From contig JACMMY010000278.1 in NCBI GenBank assembly GCA_014378805.1, positions 1 through 36,954 on the forward strand: a DNA stretch of 36,954 nucleotides, read 5' to 3'. The stretch is from Moraxellaceae bacterium (GTDB taxonomy: Bacteria; Pseudomonadota; Gammaproteobacteria; Pseudomonadales; Moraxellaceae). The translations under genes were made by a program, and so were the position numbers. Shown here in pieces: positions 1-7,715 of this stretch. The notes under the pieces were generated by a model. It was not told the origin of the DNA and ran no database searches. It saw only the letters and a list, made by a program, of their open reading frames with translations. The first letter of the stretch is position 1. Each line of letters opens with the position of its first letter.

Positions 1-24
1 GATAGCAAATAATTTTTAACGTTC

Positions 25-54
25 AAAAAAACAGTGCTTAGGTACTGCTTTTTT
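25..54. terminator. Probable intrinsic terminator of an off-window gene
   Basis: A run of A, then CAGT, an eight-base loop, ACTG, one unpaired C and a T run. The A and T runs extend the stem on both sides, so it could act in either direction. The GC part of the stem is only four pairs, so the call is moderate. Confidence 0.4.
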
Positions 55-273
55 ATGGCTTAAATTCAATATTTGATAATTAGATTTGATCCGTAAATTT
101 TAAAAAAGTAATGCAGGCGTGTATGTACGACTTCAAATGCTCGTTTTTTTTGGCGTATTCGTGTTCAGTTATGCCTCATAATCACAGCACCTGTCGATGG
201 TAATATTTGTAGACCTAAAACTGTTTTAAATCCTGTCTAACAATATAAATAACTGATGCTGGAAATATAAAAG

Positions 274-322
274 TGTATCGTCTATTGTATCGATACATTT
301 TTTAGAAATACACTGCGATACA
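274..322. promoter_or_regulatory. GTATCG repeat cluster, possible autoregulatory operator
   Basis: A perfect 12-base palindrome TGTATCGATACA lies at 286-297. It is flanked by one half-site TGTATCG at 274-280 and an inverted half-site CGATACA at 316-322, four bases before the start codon. Two more GTATCGA copies lie inside the gene (513-519 and 524-530). The position directly upstream of a helix-turn-helix protein suggests self-binding. That role is inferred. Confidence 0.45.
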
Positions 323-325
323 TTC

Positions 326-724
326 ATGAATACACCGACTAATTTGACTATTTCCGCTGCTGCAAAACTTTATGGCAAGAGTAGAGCAACATTGTACAAG
401 GCAATAGATAGCGGTACTTTATCGCAAAATAATGATGGAAAAGTGAATCTTAGCGAGCTCATTCGCGTGTATGGCGAAATTGGAAACAAGACAACAGTGA
501 CACATGAAAAACGTATCGAAGACGTATCGACAATACAGCAAGATACACTCGTAAATACACTTTTAAGAGAACGTTTAGACCGAATTGAATCGTTAGAAAG
601 ACAACTTGCGATCAAAGATGAGCAACTCGCACAACTTCATGGCACGATCAAATTATTAGAATATAAATCAGAAAATCCTGCGCCAAAATCATTGTTAGAT
701 CGCATCAAAAAATTCATTGAGTGA
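326..724 (+). CDS. Plasmid-type replication-associated DNA-binding protein (HTH plus coiled coil)
   Basis: The first 50 residues or so form a MerR/excisionase-like helix-turn-helix (AAAKLYGKSRATLYKAIDSG, then a short beta wing with LSELIRVYGE). Residues 75-110 are rich in E, Q, L and R in heptad-like spacing, which suggests a coiled coil. The tail is short and basic (SLLDRIKKFIE). This architecture and the LYGKSR and ELIRVYG motifs match the small DNA-binding protein encoded next to Rep_3-type initiators on Acinetobacter plasmids. No Rep gene is beside it here. The ATG at 326 has no strong Shine-Dalgarno sequence. The gene converges on mnmE across a shared terminator. It may be a remnant of an integrated plasmid. 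The family call is from recall of the motif pattern. Confidence 0.7.
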   Translation: MNTPTNLTISAAAKLYGKSRATLYKAIDSGTLSQNNDGKVNLSELIRVYGEIGNKTTVTHEKRIEDVSTIQQDTLVNTLLRERLDRIESLERQLAIKDEQLAQLHGTIKLLEYKSENPAPKSLLDRIKKFIE

Positions 725-726
725 AC

Positions 727-761
727 AAAAAAATGGCGCATTCAATATGCGCCATTTTTTT
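727..761. terminator. Bidirectional intrinsic terminator
   Basis: A perfect 14-pair stem: seven A plus TGGCGCA (727-740), a seven-base loop, then TGCGCCA plus seven T (748-761). It sits between the convergent stop codons of the HTH gene and mnmE and can serve both strands. Confidence 0.9.
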
Positions 762-784
762 AATTTACATGCAAGATTGAAAAC

Positions 785-2173
785 CTATTTCCCAATACAA
801 AACGAGCCAAATATTTTTCCAAGTAAATCATCCGCAGTGAATTCACCCGTAATTTCACTCAATGCATTTTGAGACAACCGTAAAGATTCCGCCATCAGCT
901 CACCAGCACGATAATCAACCAACTGCACTCTGGCATCATCTAAACTGATCAAACATCGCGATAACGCATCGATATGTCGTGTGCGCGCAATGAAAGTGTT
1001 TTCTTCAGGTTGATAGCCTGCTTGCTGACTAATCAATTGCACTAAATCATCAATACCGAGTTTTTGTTTGGCCGATAAGGTGATTTGTCGGAAACCATCC
1101 TTCTCACCAATGCCAACGTCGTGTGTCGATAAATCTGCTTTATTGCCAATGAAAATCAAACGTTTTTTATCCAAATTGTGATGCAAATCGTCTTCAAAAA
1201 ACTCTTTCGCCAACGCCAACGGTTCAGTGTCTTGGGTCAAGTCATAAACCAATAACAGCAAATCGGCCTGTTCTATTTGCGTGTATGCGCGTCGAATTCC
1301 TTCAATTTCAACAAGATCATCCGTCTCTCGCAGCCCTGCTGTATCAGTCAACGTAATCGGTAATCCATTTAAGGTAATCCTTTCATGCAATACATCCCGC
1401 GTCGTACCCGCAATATGCGTCACAATCGCACGATCAACGCCTGCTAAAGCATTCAGCAAGCTCGATTTACCTGCATTCGGTTTACCCGCAATAACAACCT
1501 GCAGTCCTTCACGAAGCAACTGACCTTGGCGTGCTGAAGCAAAGACACTTTTGATTGCCGCAATCACTTGTTCAAGCAACGCCAAAATTCGTCCATCAGC
1601 TAAAAAATCAATCTCTTCTTCGGGAAAATCAATCGCCGCTTCAACGTGCAAACGCAAATGAATCAACTGTTCTAAAACCGTTTGAATCCGCGTTGAAAAT
1701 TCACCTTGCAGCGACCGAATCGCAGAACGCGCCGCTTGGCTACTTGCTGCATCAATTAAATCGGCAATCGCTTCCGCTTGTACCAAGTCCATTTTGCCAT
1801 TAGCAAAAGCGCGCGATGAAAACTCACCTGCACCAGCAGCAGTCGCTCCTAAGGCCAGCAAACGCGCCAATAAGGCATTTTGTACCACAATCCCGCCATG
1901 ACCCTGCAACTCAACCACATCTTCGCCTGTAAACGAATTTGGCCCTGGGAAATACAAGACTAAACCTTCATCAATGGTCGCATGACTACCATCCACATCA
2001 GCATCCAAGAATCGCGCAAATGCCGCTTGTCTTGCTTGCGCAATCGGTTTTCCAGTCAGTTGTTCAGTTATCTGGACCGCCTTCGAACCTGACAAGCGAA
2101 TTACACCAATACCGCCACGACCTAAGGGCGTTGCAATGGCTGCAATCGTGGTGCTATTTGGACGATTTGACAT
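785..2173 (-). CDS. mnmE: tRNA uridine-5-carboxymethylaminomethyl modification GTPase MnmE
   Basis: MnmE works with MnmG to modify the wobble uridine (cmnm5U34) of certain tRNAs in the cytoplasm. It has the N-terminal tetrahydrofolate-binding domain (ATPLGRGGIGVIRLSG), a helical domain, and an inserted G domain. From the chosen start the G domain carries the P loop GKPNAGKS near residue 230, the switch threonines near 257, DTAG near 277 and NKAD near 344. The protein ends in FCIGK, whose cysteine is the catalytic C-terminal residue of the family. The frame stays open upstream to a TTG at 2203 and an ATG at 2185. The start at 2173 (MSNRPNS) is chosen because it matches family N-termini, but no start has a strong ribosome-binding site. 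A 150-base gap separates it from yidC. Confidence 0.97.
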   Translation of the reverse strand: MSNRPNSTTIAAIATPLGRGGIGVIRLSGSKAVQITEQLTGKPIAQARQAAFARFLDADVDGSHATIDEGLVLYFPGPNSFTGEDVVELQGHGGIVVQNALLARLLALGATAAGAGEFSSRAFANGKMDLVQAEAIADLIDAASSQAARSAIRSLQGEFSTRIQTVLEQLIHLRLHVEAAIDFPEEEIDFLADGRILALLEQVIAAIKSVFASARQGQLLREGLQVVIAGKPNAGKSSLLNALAGVDRAIVTHIAGTTRDVLHERITLNGLPITLTDTAGLRETDDLVEIEGIRRAYTQIEQADLLLLVYDLTQDTEPLALAKEFFEDDLHHNLDKKRLIFIGNKADLSTHDVGIGEKDGFRQITLSAKQKLGIDDLVQLISQQAGYQPEENTFIARTRHIDALSRCLISLDDARVQLVDYRAGELMAESLRLSQNALSEITGEFTADDLLGKIFGSFCIGK

Positions 2174-2315
2174 AACTAGACTCATTAACGATGAATTAAC
2201 CAAAAGCAGTGACTAAAAATCCGCACATCCTGCTCAACATAAATGCCAAACAATATGGGCGGATCATGAATGAAAATAGTTTACTTGAACAGTTTTCATT
2301 AACAGCCACATCATA

Positions 2316-2345
2316 AAATAAACGCATCCAATGATGCGTTTATTT
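2316..2345 (-). terminator. Intrinsic terminator after yidC
   Basis: A perfect 13-pair stem (2316-2328 with 2333-2345) around a CAAT loop, containing ACGCATC/GATGCGT and flanked by A/T runs. It lies eight bases past the yidC stop on the minus strand and would end the rpmH-rnpA-yidD-yidC transcript. Confidence 0.85.
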
Positions 2346-2352
2346 TTAAATC

Positions 2353-4068
2353 TTAGCTTGTTGCGTTCGCCTGATATGAACGTTCAATCTGACGATTGAC
2401 ATATTTTTGCTGAACGATGGTCAAGAGGTTATTCACGATCCAGTACAACACCAAACCTGACGGGAACCACAACATAAACACCGTGAAAACAACTGGCATT
2501 AAACGCATCATTTTTGCTTGTAATGGATCTGCAGGTTGTGGATTCAACATCTGCTGGAAGTACATCGTTGCGCCCATAATCAGTGGCAATACAAACCAAT
2601 GATCCATCGATGATAAGTCAGTAATCCAACCAATCCAAGGTGCATTACGCAGCTCAACGCTTTCCATAAACACAAAATACAGTGACATGAAAATCGGCAT
2701 CTGCAGCAAGATTGGCAAGCAACCTGACAACGGATTGACGCCTTCTTTTTTATACAACGCCATCATTTCTTGTGAAAAACGCATGCGATCTTCACCATGT
2801 TCTTCTTTCAAACGCTGCATTTCTGGCGCAATGACTTTCATTTTTGGCATTGAACGATAACTTTTTGCTGATAATGGAAACAGAATCATTTTAACCAAGA
2901 TGGTCAATAAAATAATCGACCAACCCCAATTACCCAAGAAGCCGTGAATATATTCCAGACCTATAAACAAAACTTGTGCAATAGGCCACAACCAACCGTA
3001 ATCAACGGTTTGTTCTAAACCAGAAGCGAGCGGTTTTAAGTTTTCTTGAACTTTAGGGCCCACATATAGCGTCGCAGAAACATTTTGCTCTGTGCCTGGT
3101 ACAACGGTCATCAGTGGCGCAGTAAAGCCAATGAAATTGTCATTGCCGCTGACACGTGAACTCAATACAACGCTTGAACTTGCATCTGGAACCCATGCTG
3201 TCACAAAATAATGCTGCAACACTGCAACCCAACCGCCTTTAACCGAAGTGTTCAGCGCTTCTTTTTGGAACTCATCAAATTTCAGTTTGTTATACAGTTT
3301 GTCAGGTGTTCCCCATGCACCACCCATAAAGGTGGCCATGCCCATCATGCCTTGATTAGCTTTACTTGGATCGACTGAATTATCACGTTTGACTTGACCA
3401 AACATCTGACCATGCCAAGGCGCTGTGCCACGGTTAATAATTTTATAGCTGACAACAACTGGATATTTACCTTGGGTAATATGGAAATTCTTCACAATCT
3501 GCACGCCATTTGGCGCATCAAAAGTTAAAGGAATATCTAAGGTTTGCTGACCAGCAGCCAAGGTATAAGTCGCTTGTGTCGATTTATACAGTGGACGACC
3601 TGTTGCCGCAGCATCTGGACCATCTGCACCCACCAAACCTGATTGTGCGGTATAGACACGACCTGCGCCTTGTTCAAGCAGCACAAACGGTTGCTTACTA
3701 TCTGCATGTAAATGATTCAACAATTCAGCACGAACCACATCACCGCCTTTCGGATCAATTTGCAAACGGTAAATATCGTTTTGAACCGTAATCAAACCTT
3801 GGCTGGTCGCAGCTGTTGGCGCAACGACTGTAGGTACAGCAGGCGTGATCGATACCACTGGCGGAACATCACTGTTTGCCGCTGATATGGCCGTTGTTAC
3901 CGCACTCGTTGAAGGAATATCAACTGACGCAGGTTGTGCCGTTTGAGCAACTGGCGTTGCTACAGTATCGGCTGCAAGATGCCCGTAATCTTTCTGCCAT
4001 GCCAAAATCAGCAAATAAGCAGTGATAAACATTCCAATCAGGATGAAGGGTTTTGCCCACTTCTGCAT
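2353..4068 (-). CDS. yidC: Membrane protein insertase YidC
   Basis: YidC inserts and folds inner-membrane proteins, alone or with SecYEG. The protein is 571 residues. TM1 spans about residues 7-24, followed by an Ala/Thr/Val-rich linker (about 30-85), the large periplasmic P1 beta domain, and the conserved five-helix C-terminal core. That core includes the GLEYIHGFLGNWGWSII segment, the cytoplasmic hairpin with SAKSYRSMPKMK, and the last helices ending in LVLYWIVNN. The start at 4068 is preferred over an ATG five codons upstream because it gives the family N-terminus MQKWAKPF and has GGGGA about six bases before it. It lies 51 bases after yidD and is probably co-transcribed. Confidence 0.97.
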   Translation of the reverse strand: MQKWAKPFILIGMFITAYLLILAWQKDYGHLAADTVATPVAQTAQPASVDIPSTSAVTTAISAANSDVPPVVSITPAVPTVVAPTAATSQGLITVQNDIYRLQIDPKGGDVVRAELLNHLHADSKQPFVLLEQGAGRVYTAQSGLVGADGPDAAATGRPLYKSTQATYTLAAGQQTLDIPLTFDAPNGVQIVKNFHITQGKYPVVVSYKIINRGTAPWHGQMFGQVKRDNSVDPSKANQGMMGMATFMGGAWGTPDKLYNKLKFDEFQKEALNTSVKGGWVAVLQHYFVTAWVPDASSSVVLSSRVSGNDNFIGFTAPLMTVVPGTEQNVSATLYVGPKVQENLKPLASGLEQTVDYGWLWPIAQVLFIGLEYIHGFLGNWGWSIILLTILVKMILFPLSAKSYRSMPKMKVIAPEMQRLKEEHGEDRMRFSQEMMALYKKEGVNPLSGCLPILLQMPIFMSLYFVFMESVELRNAPWIGWITDLSSMDHWFVLPLIMGATMYFQQMLNPQPADPLQAKMMRLMPVVFTVFMLWFPSGLVLYWIVNNLLTIVQQKYVNRQIERSYQANATS

Positions 4069-4119
4069 GATATTCCCCAACATAAATAACTTTGATTAAG
4101 GTATTGCCTGCAAAACCAT

Positions 4120-4563
4120 TCAAAAAAAGATTGGATGATGATGCGGCGGGTTAGTGTACGGCGTTAATTTGCGAATTTGATGACGATTTACAATTGGCTT
4201 AACGAATAAGCGATGAGAAGTATTCAATTTTAATGAATCTTTCTGTTCAACATCACAATTACATATTCTATTTCTGCTAAAAAACTGAATAAAAAGTGCC
4301 TTGACTAAAGAATTCCTTTTTAAATCAGTCGTTTTAGAATCTTGATTGCCTTTAAGTGGCACGGGATCATAACCCGATCCGCCCCAAGGCTGACAACGTC
4401 CAAGACGTTTTATGATCAACCACAATGCGTAGCCAAGCGAATGCTGCTCTAAAGCCTCAAGCGCATAGACCGAACAAGATGGGTAAAAACGACAACGCGG
4501 CCCAAGCATTGGGCTAATAAATAAGCGATAAAATTGAATTAACCAGCGAAAAGCGGTTTTCAT
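4120..4563 (-). CDS. yidD: Membrane protein insertion efficiency factor YidD, with long C-terminal tail
   Basis: Residues 1-73 are a complete YidD domain. It has an amphipathic N-terminus (FRWLIQFYRLFISPML) and the cysteine-bearing segment GPRCRFYPSCSVYALEAL, and it ends in RCQPWGGSGYDPVP. YidD helps YidC-dependent insertion at the inner membrane. Family members usually end shortly after this motif, at about 70-110 residues. Here the frame continues for about 70 more residues, rich in N, K, R and H and ending in PPHHHPIFF, with no recognisable fold. The ATG overlaps the rnpA stop by four bases (ATGA), so translation is probably coupled. Confidence 0.93.
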   Translation of the reverse strand: MKTAFRWLIQFYRLFISPMLGPRCRFYPSCSVYALEALEQHSLGYALWLIIKRLGRCQPWGGSGYDPVPLKGNQDSKTTDLKRNSLVKALFIQFFSRNRICNCDVEQKDSLKLNTSHRLFVKPIVNRHQIRKLTPYTNPPHHHPIFF

Positions 4564-5078
4564 TCTTGATCCACTGAAGAAGTAGTCACTGAAGAAGTTT
4601 TACTCTTATTTGAGTCAGTTTGCTGTAAATCAATACTGGGCGCAGAATTTTTTTGAGATTTTGAGTCGCTTTTTCGTGCAGAAGGATCAATCACTTGGTT
4701 TTTCTGGAAACGCTTGGTGAGTTGACGCCATGCTAAATTGAGTTCTTGCTGCAGAACTTCATTCGATAACATTTGTGCATCAGCTTTCGCCATAAGCACA
4801 ATATCGAGAGCAGGTAATTCTGCTTGATGTAAGCGAAAACTTTCTCGCGCAAGTCGTTTCACTCGATTACGCTCATGCGCACGTCGAATTTTACGCTTAG
4901 CGATCACTAAACCAATGCGAGCATGATCTAAACTTTGACTCGTTTCGGGGTTTGTACTTGGCACAGCAAGCAACATAAACCCTGACTGATGCACTTTATA
5001 GAGCGCACCATCAAAGACTGATTTAAAATCAGACGCTTGAAGTAAACGAAGTTGTGCAGAAAAACCAAAAGATAACAT
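4560..5078 (-). CDS. rnpA: Ribonuclease P protein component
   Basis: RnpA binds the RNase P RNA and helps it cut the 5' leaders of pre-tRNAs. The conserved core runs from FGFSAQLRLLQASDFKSVF through IGLVIAKRKIRRAHERNRVK to SFR. The RNR motif, near residues 70-72, contacts the catalytic RNA. The chosen ATG at 5078 aligns with family N-termini and has GGGA nine bases upstream. A longer frame begins at 5111 without a ribosome-binding site. The last 45 residues or so (rich in S, K, Q and T, ending SSVTTSSVDQE) extend beyond the usual length of about 120 residues and look disordered. It follows rpmH after 217 bases and overlaps yidD by four bases. Confidence 0.93.
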   Translation of the reverse strand: MLSFGFSAQLRLLQASDFKSVFDGALYKVHQSGFMLLAVPSTNPETSQSLDHARIGLVIAKRKIRRAHERNRVKRLARESFRLHQAELPALDIVLMAKADAQMLSNEVLQQELNLAWRQLTKRFQKNQVIDPSARKSDSKSQKNSAPSIDLQQTDSNKSKTSSVTTSSVDQE

Positions 5079-5239
5079 GCGATCAATTCCCATACGGTTT
5101 TGACCTTGCATGTTTTAGGATTGACACTGACAAGGCTATACTAAATGACTAGCTCATATTTGAGAAAACTAAATTTAAGAAACAAGTTTCTCCTGATCAA
5201 TCCCTGATACTTAACGTACTTGCTGTAATCTACGAGAAA

Positions 5240-5290
5240 GCAAGTCAGCAAGTCAGCAAGAATCACGTTCACTACACAAATGCAGTGAAC
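5240..5290. repeat. Short tandem repeat and hairpin between rpmH and rnpA
   Basis: GCAAGTCA is repeated twice in tandem with a partial third copy (5240-5260). Next to it is a seven-pair hairpin GTTCACT/AGTGAAC (5267-5273 with 5284-5290), immediately downstream of the rpmH stop on the minus strand. There is no T run, so this looks more like an RNA-processing or partial-termination element than a full terminator. Confidence 0.4.
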
Positions 5291-5295
5291 TCAGA

Positions 5296-5430
5296 TCACA
5301 CTGTCAAACGTGCACGGCCTTTAGCGCGGCGACGAGCAAGAACGATACGACCGTTTTTAGTCGCCATACGAGCACGGAAACCATGGACGCGTTTACGCTT
5401 CAATGAGCTGGGTTGGAAAGTACGTTTCAT
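5296..5430 (-). CDS. rpmH: 50S ribosomal protein L34
   Basis: The minus strand reads a 44-residue protein beginning MKRTFQPSSLKRKRVHGFRA, continuing through RMATKNGRIVLARRRAKGRA and ending RLTV. It is highly basic and matches L34 along its entire length. It is short enough to be missed by length-filtered gene calling. It is the first gene of the leftward block rpmH-rnpA-yidD-yidC, next to oriC as in most bacteria. A strong promoter lies about 40 bases upstream. The only Shine-Dalgarno candidate is a weak GGG. Confidence 0.98.
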   Translation of the reverse strand: MKRTFQPSSLKRKRVHGFRARMATKNGRIVLARRRAKGRARLTV

Positions 5431-5468
5431 GACAAAAAACCCAAATAAAGTAAAAAAACAGGAAGCGA

Positions 5469-5497
5469 ATTTTATAGCTCATTGCCTATAGTGTCAA
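5469..5497 (-). promoter_or_regulatory. Sigma-70 promoter for rpmH
   Basis: On the minus strand TTGACA (5492-5497) is followed, after exactly 17 bases, by TAAAAT (5469-5474). This is a near-consensus promoter firing leftward into rpmH and, by read-through, into rnpA-yidD-yidC. Confidence 0.8.
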
Positions 5498-5524
5498 TCC
5501 CTATCTGTAATTAACACTAAATCA

Positions 5525-5817
5525 TTATTCACAAGCTAAAGTGTTGTTCAGGGACACTTTTTAGAACTTAACCACAAATATACTAAAAGTTATCCACAAT
5601 CTAAGACCAGATTTTGTAGTTGATTTTTAGTTTTTAGTTTTGGAAGTATTATTATTAGGACGTCACTTTTCTGGGCATAACCGAAAAAAAATAATATAAA
5701 TCAAAAAAATATCATGTTGATGAGGTTGTGGATGGTTTAGGTATAATTTGTGGATAAGTCTGTTGTTAAAACTATCAACAGTGTTGTCCACAAAGTTTTC
5801 CACAGAGGTTATCCACA
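5525..5817. other. oriC: Chromosomal replication origin oriC
   Basis: DnaA boxes matching or nearly matching TTATNCACA are at 5525-5533 (TTATTCACA), 5590-5598 (TTATCCACA), 5749-5757 (minus strand TTATCCACA), 5784-5792 (TTGTCCACA), 5796-5804 (TTTTCCACA) and 5809-5817 (TTATCCACA). A weaker TTAACCACA is at 5568-5576. The three right-hand boxes are spaced 12 and 13 bases apart. Between the outer groups lies very AT-rich DNA (about 5600-5720), a likely unwinding element. The location between rpmH and dnaA is the classic gammaproteobacterial one. Confidence 0.9.
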
Positions 5818-5909
5818 GAAAGCGCAATGATATTAACTGATTTTAGTAAAAATCATTTCAAAATTTGACAAAGGTGATGAAAAGCGATGACAGGCTGTGT
5901 GGGATTGGC

Positions 5910-5927
5910 TAGAATGTTTTCATTCTA
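5910..5927. promoter_or_regulatory. Perfect hairpin in the dnaA upstream region
   Basis: TAGAATG, four T, then CATTCTA forms a perfect seven-pair inverted repeat about 230 bases before dnaA. It lacks a following T run and is more likely an operator or leader structure than a terminator. No consensus promoter for dnaA could be fixed in 5818-6156, which otherwise shows nothing recognisable. Confidence 0.35.
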
Positions 5928-6156
5928 CCGGTTTGACTGACCGCAATCATTGCAGCGGTTTCATAAACGTATTTCATCTACGACCGCTGAATAAAATAGA
6001 TGACAGACTGATTTGTTCAGTTAGGCTTAATCGCTCTAGTTCGTGTCATTGATGGTTTCTACTTGCTAAGCATTGAAAAATAATCATTTTTTAATTTGAT
6101 TATAGATTTTCTGTTCGCGTTTCATACACATATTATTCGATATTTTGGGGAAGTTA

Positions 6157-7560
6157 ATGATTTGGGCGGATTGTCTTGAAGTATTGCGCCATGAAATGGC
6201 AGACAATTTGTTTACATTATGGATTCGTCCATTAAATGCAGAAGAACAAGGCTCTATCTTGTCTCTCTATACGCCAAATGCATATTTTGTAAAATATATT
6301 ACTGAACATTATATTGAACGTATTCGTGCGCTTGCTTATGAATATAGTAAAGGCGCTATTACTGACGTCCAAGTGAAATTTGACCCTCGACATGGTTCGA
6401 TTAATGCTAATAAAATTAAACCCGCTTCAGTTCAAAATAATAATAAAGATGCCACATCAAATATTACCCATGATTTAAATTTAAATAATGTTGATGCTTA
6501 TAGTCAGTCGTCATTTAATATCCCACCAGAACAAGTTCGTAGAACTTTAAATAAGGGTTATGTATTTCAAGAATTTGTCGAAGGCCCGACTAATAAAATG
6601 GCTTTTGAAACTTGTAAAACAGTTGTCGATCAACTCGGTGATTCAAAACATAATCCATTATTTTTATACGGTGCAACGGGTTTAGGTAAAACCCACTTAA
6701 TGCAAGCGGTGGGTCATGCAGTATTGGATCGAAACCCAAGTGCCCGCGTCATGTATATGACTTCAGAACAATTTGTTTCTGGTTTTGTCACCGCATTACA
6801 GCAACAACGTATTGATAAATTTAAAAAAGATTGTCGTACACTCGATTTGTTATTGGTTGATGATATTCAATTCTTGGCAGGTAAAGCAGCCAGTTTAGAA
6901 GAATTTTTTAATACCTTTAATGAGTTATTAACTGAATCTAAACAGATTATTCTCACCTCAGATCGTTATCCAAAAGAAATCACTGAAATGGATGCGCGAT
7001 TAGTTTCTCGTTTCTCTTGGGGATTATCGATTGCAGTTGAACCACCTGAATTAGAAAATCGCGTCGATATTTTATTACGTAAAGCGAAACTCAGTGATTA
7101 TGAATTACCGAGAAACTGTGCATTATTTATTGCCCAACAAGTTCAAGCTAACGTACGTGAATTAGAAGGTGCTTTAAATAAAGTAATCGCGACTGCGCGA
7201 TTTAAAGGTGTTGAAATCAGTGTTGAAATTATTAAAGAAGCACTGAAAGATCAAATCTCTATTCGCGCTAGACAAATCAGTGTCGATAATATTCAAAAGG
7301 TCGTGGTTGAATATTATCGTATTCCATTACGTGAATTAACGGGTACCAAACGAACTCGAGTTTATGTTCGTCCACGTCAAATGGCGATGGGATTATCACG
7401 TGAATTAACTGGTGATAGTTTCCCTGAAATTGGTCAGGCATTTGGTGGGCGTGATCATACGACGGTCATGCATGCCTGCGATAAAGTACAAGAGTTGTGT
7501 CAGACGGATCCTGCATTTGCAGCTGATTACAAAAATTTGCTCAGGATGCTGCAAGGGTAA
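6157..7560 (+). CDS. dnaA: Chromosomal replication initiator protein DnaA
   Basis: DnaA-ATP binds DnaA boxes at oriC, melts the origin and loads the DnaB helicase. It is 467 residues. Domain I (residues 1-75) is followed by a variable, N/S-rich linker (about 80-130). The AAA+ domain carries Walker A GATGLGKT (172-179), Walker B VDDIQF (234-239) and the arginine-bearing helices near ARLVSRFSW. The C-terminal DNA-binding domain ends with the DnaA signature GRDHTTVMHACDKV (431-444). The ATG at 6157 is chosen over an in-frame TTG at 6145 because GGGGAAG lies just before it, and MIWADCLEVLRHEM is a natural domain I start. It is the first gene of dnaA-dnaN-recF-gyrB. Confidence 0.98.
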   Translation: MIWADCLEVLRHEMADNLFTLWIRPLNAEEQGSILSLYTPNAYFVKYITEHYIERIRALAYEYSKGAITDVQVKFDPRHGSINANKIKPASVQNNNKDATSNITHDLNLNNVDAYSQSSFNIPPEQVRRTLNKGYVFQEFVEGPTNKMAFETCKTVVDQLGDSKHNPLFLYGATGLGKTHLMQAVGHAVLDRNPSARVMYMTSEQFVSGFVTALQQQRIDKFKKDCRTLDLLLVDDIQFLAGKAASLEEFFNTFNELLTESKQIILTSDRYPKEITEMDARLVSRFSWGLSIAVEPPELENRVDILLRKAKLSDYELPRNCALFIAQQVQANVRELEGALNKVIATARFKGVEISVEIIKEALKDQISIRARQISVDNIQKVVVEYYRIPLRELTGTKRTRVYVRPRQMAMGLSRELTGDSFPEIGQAFGGRDHTTVMHACDKVQELCQTDPAFAADYKNLLRMLQG

Positions 7561-7715
7561 TTCTTAAAGCCCTTTTTGTTGTGTAGAATCTTTGTATTAG
7601 CCATATTTTATTCAAGCATTTTTATTTGAACTTTCATTATTGTTTTTAGATAAAAATGCTATAACTCATTTACATCAATGATTAAATTTTTTAGATATCA
7701 GAGTACGATAGGATT

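Larger units (their letters stand above)
1..325. other. Left-edge region without a recognisable gene
   Basis: No convincing reading frame is seen on either strand. The stretch is AT-rich. It holds a terminator-like hairpin at its left end, probably belonging to a gene outside the window, and a cluster of GTATCG elements just before the first gene. No Rep gene or clear iteron array is visible, although the following gene is of plasmid type. Confidence 0.5.

Noticed and set aside
3130..3155. CACGTG core (GACACGTGAACT) as a fourth parS
   Set aside because: Only the central six to eight bases fit. The outer TGTTC/GAACA arms are missing.
5285..5491. Plus-strand open frame opposite rpmH
   Set aside because: It is the complement of the real L34 gene; its arginine-rich product is an artefact of that.
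5865..5915. TTGACA at 5865-5870 with TAGAAT at 5910-5915 as a dnaA promoter
   Set aside because: The spacing is 39 bases, far from the 16-18 needed, and no closer -10 element fits well.
7395..7410. TCACGTGA in dnaA as parS
   Set aside because: The arms do not match parS; it is part of the conserved SRELTG coding region.
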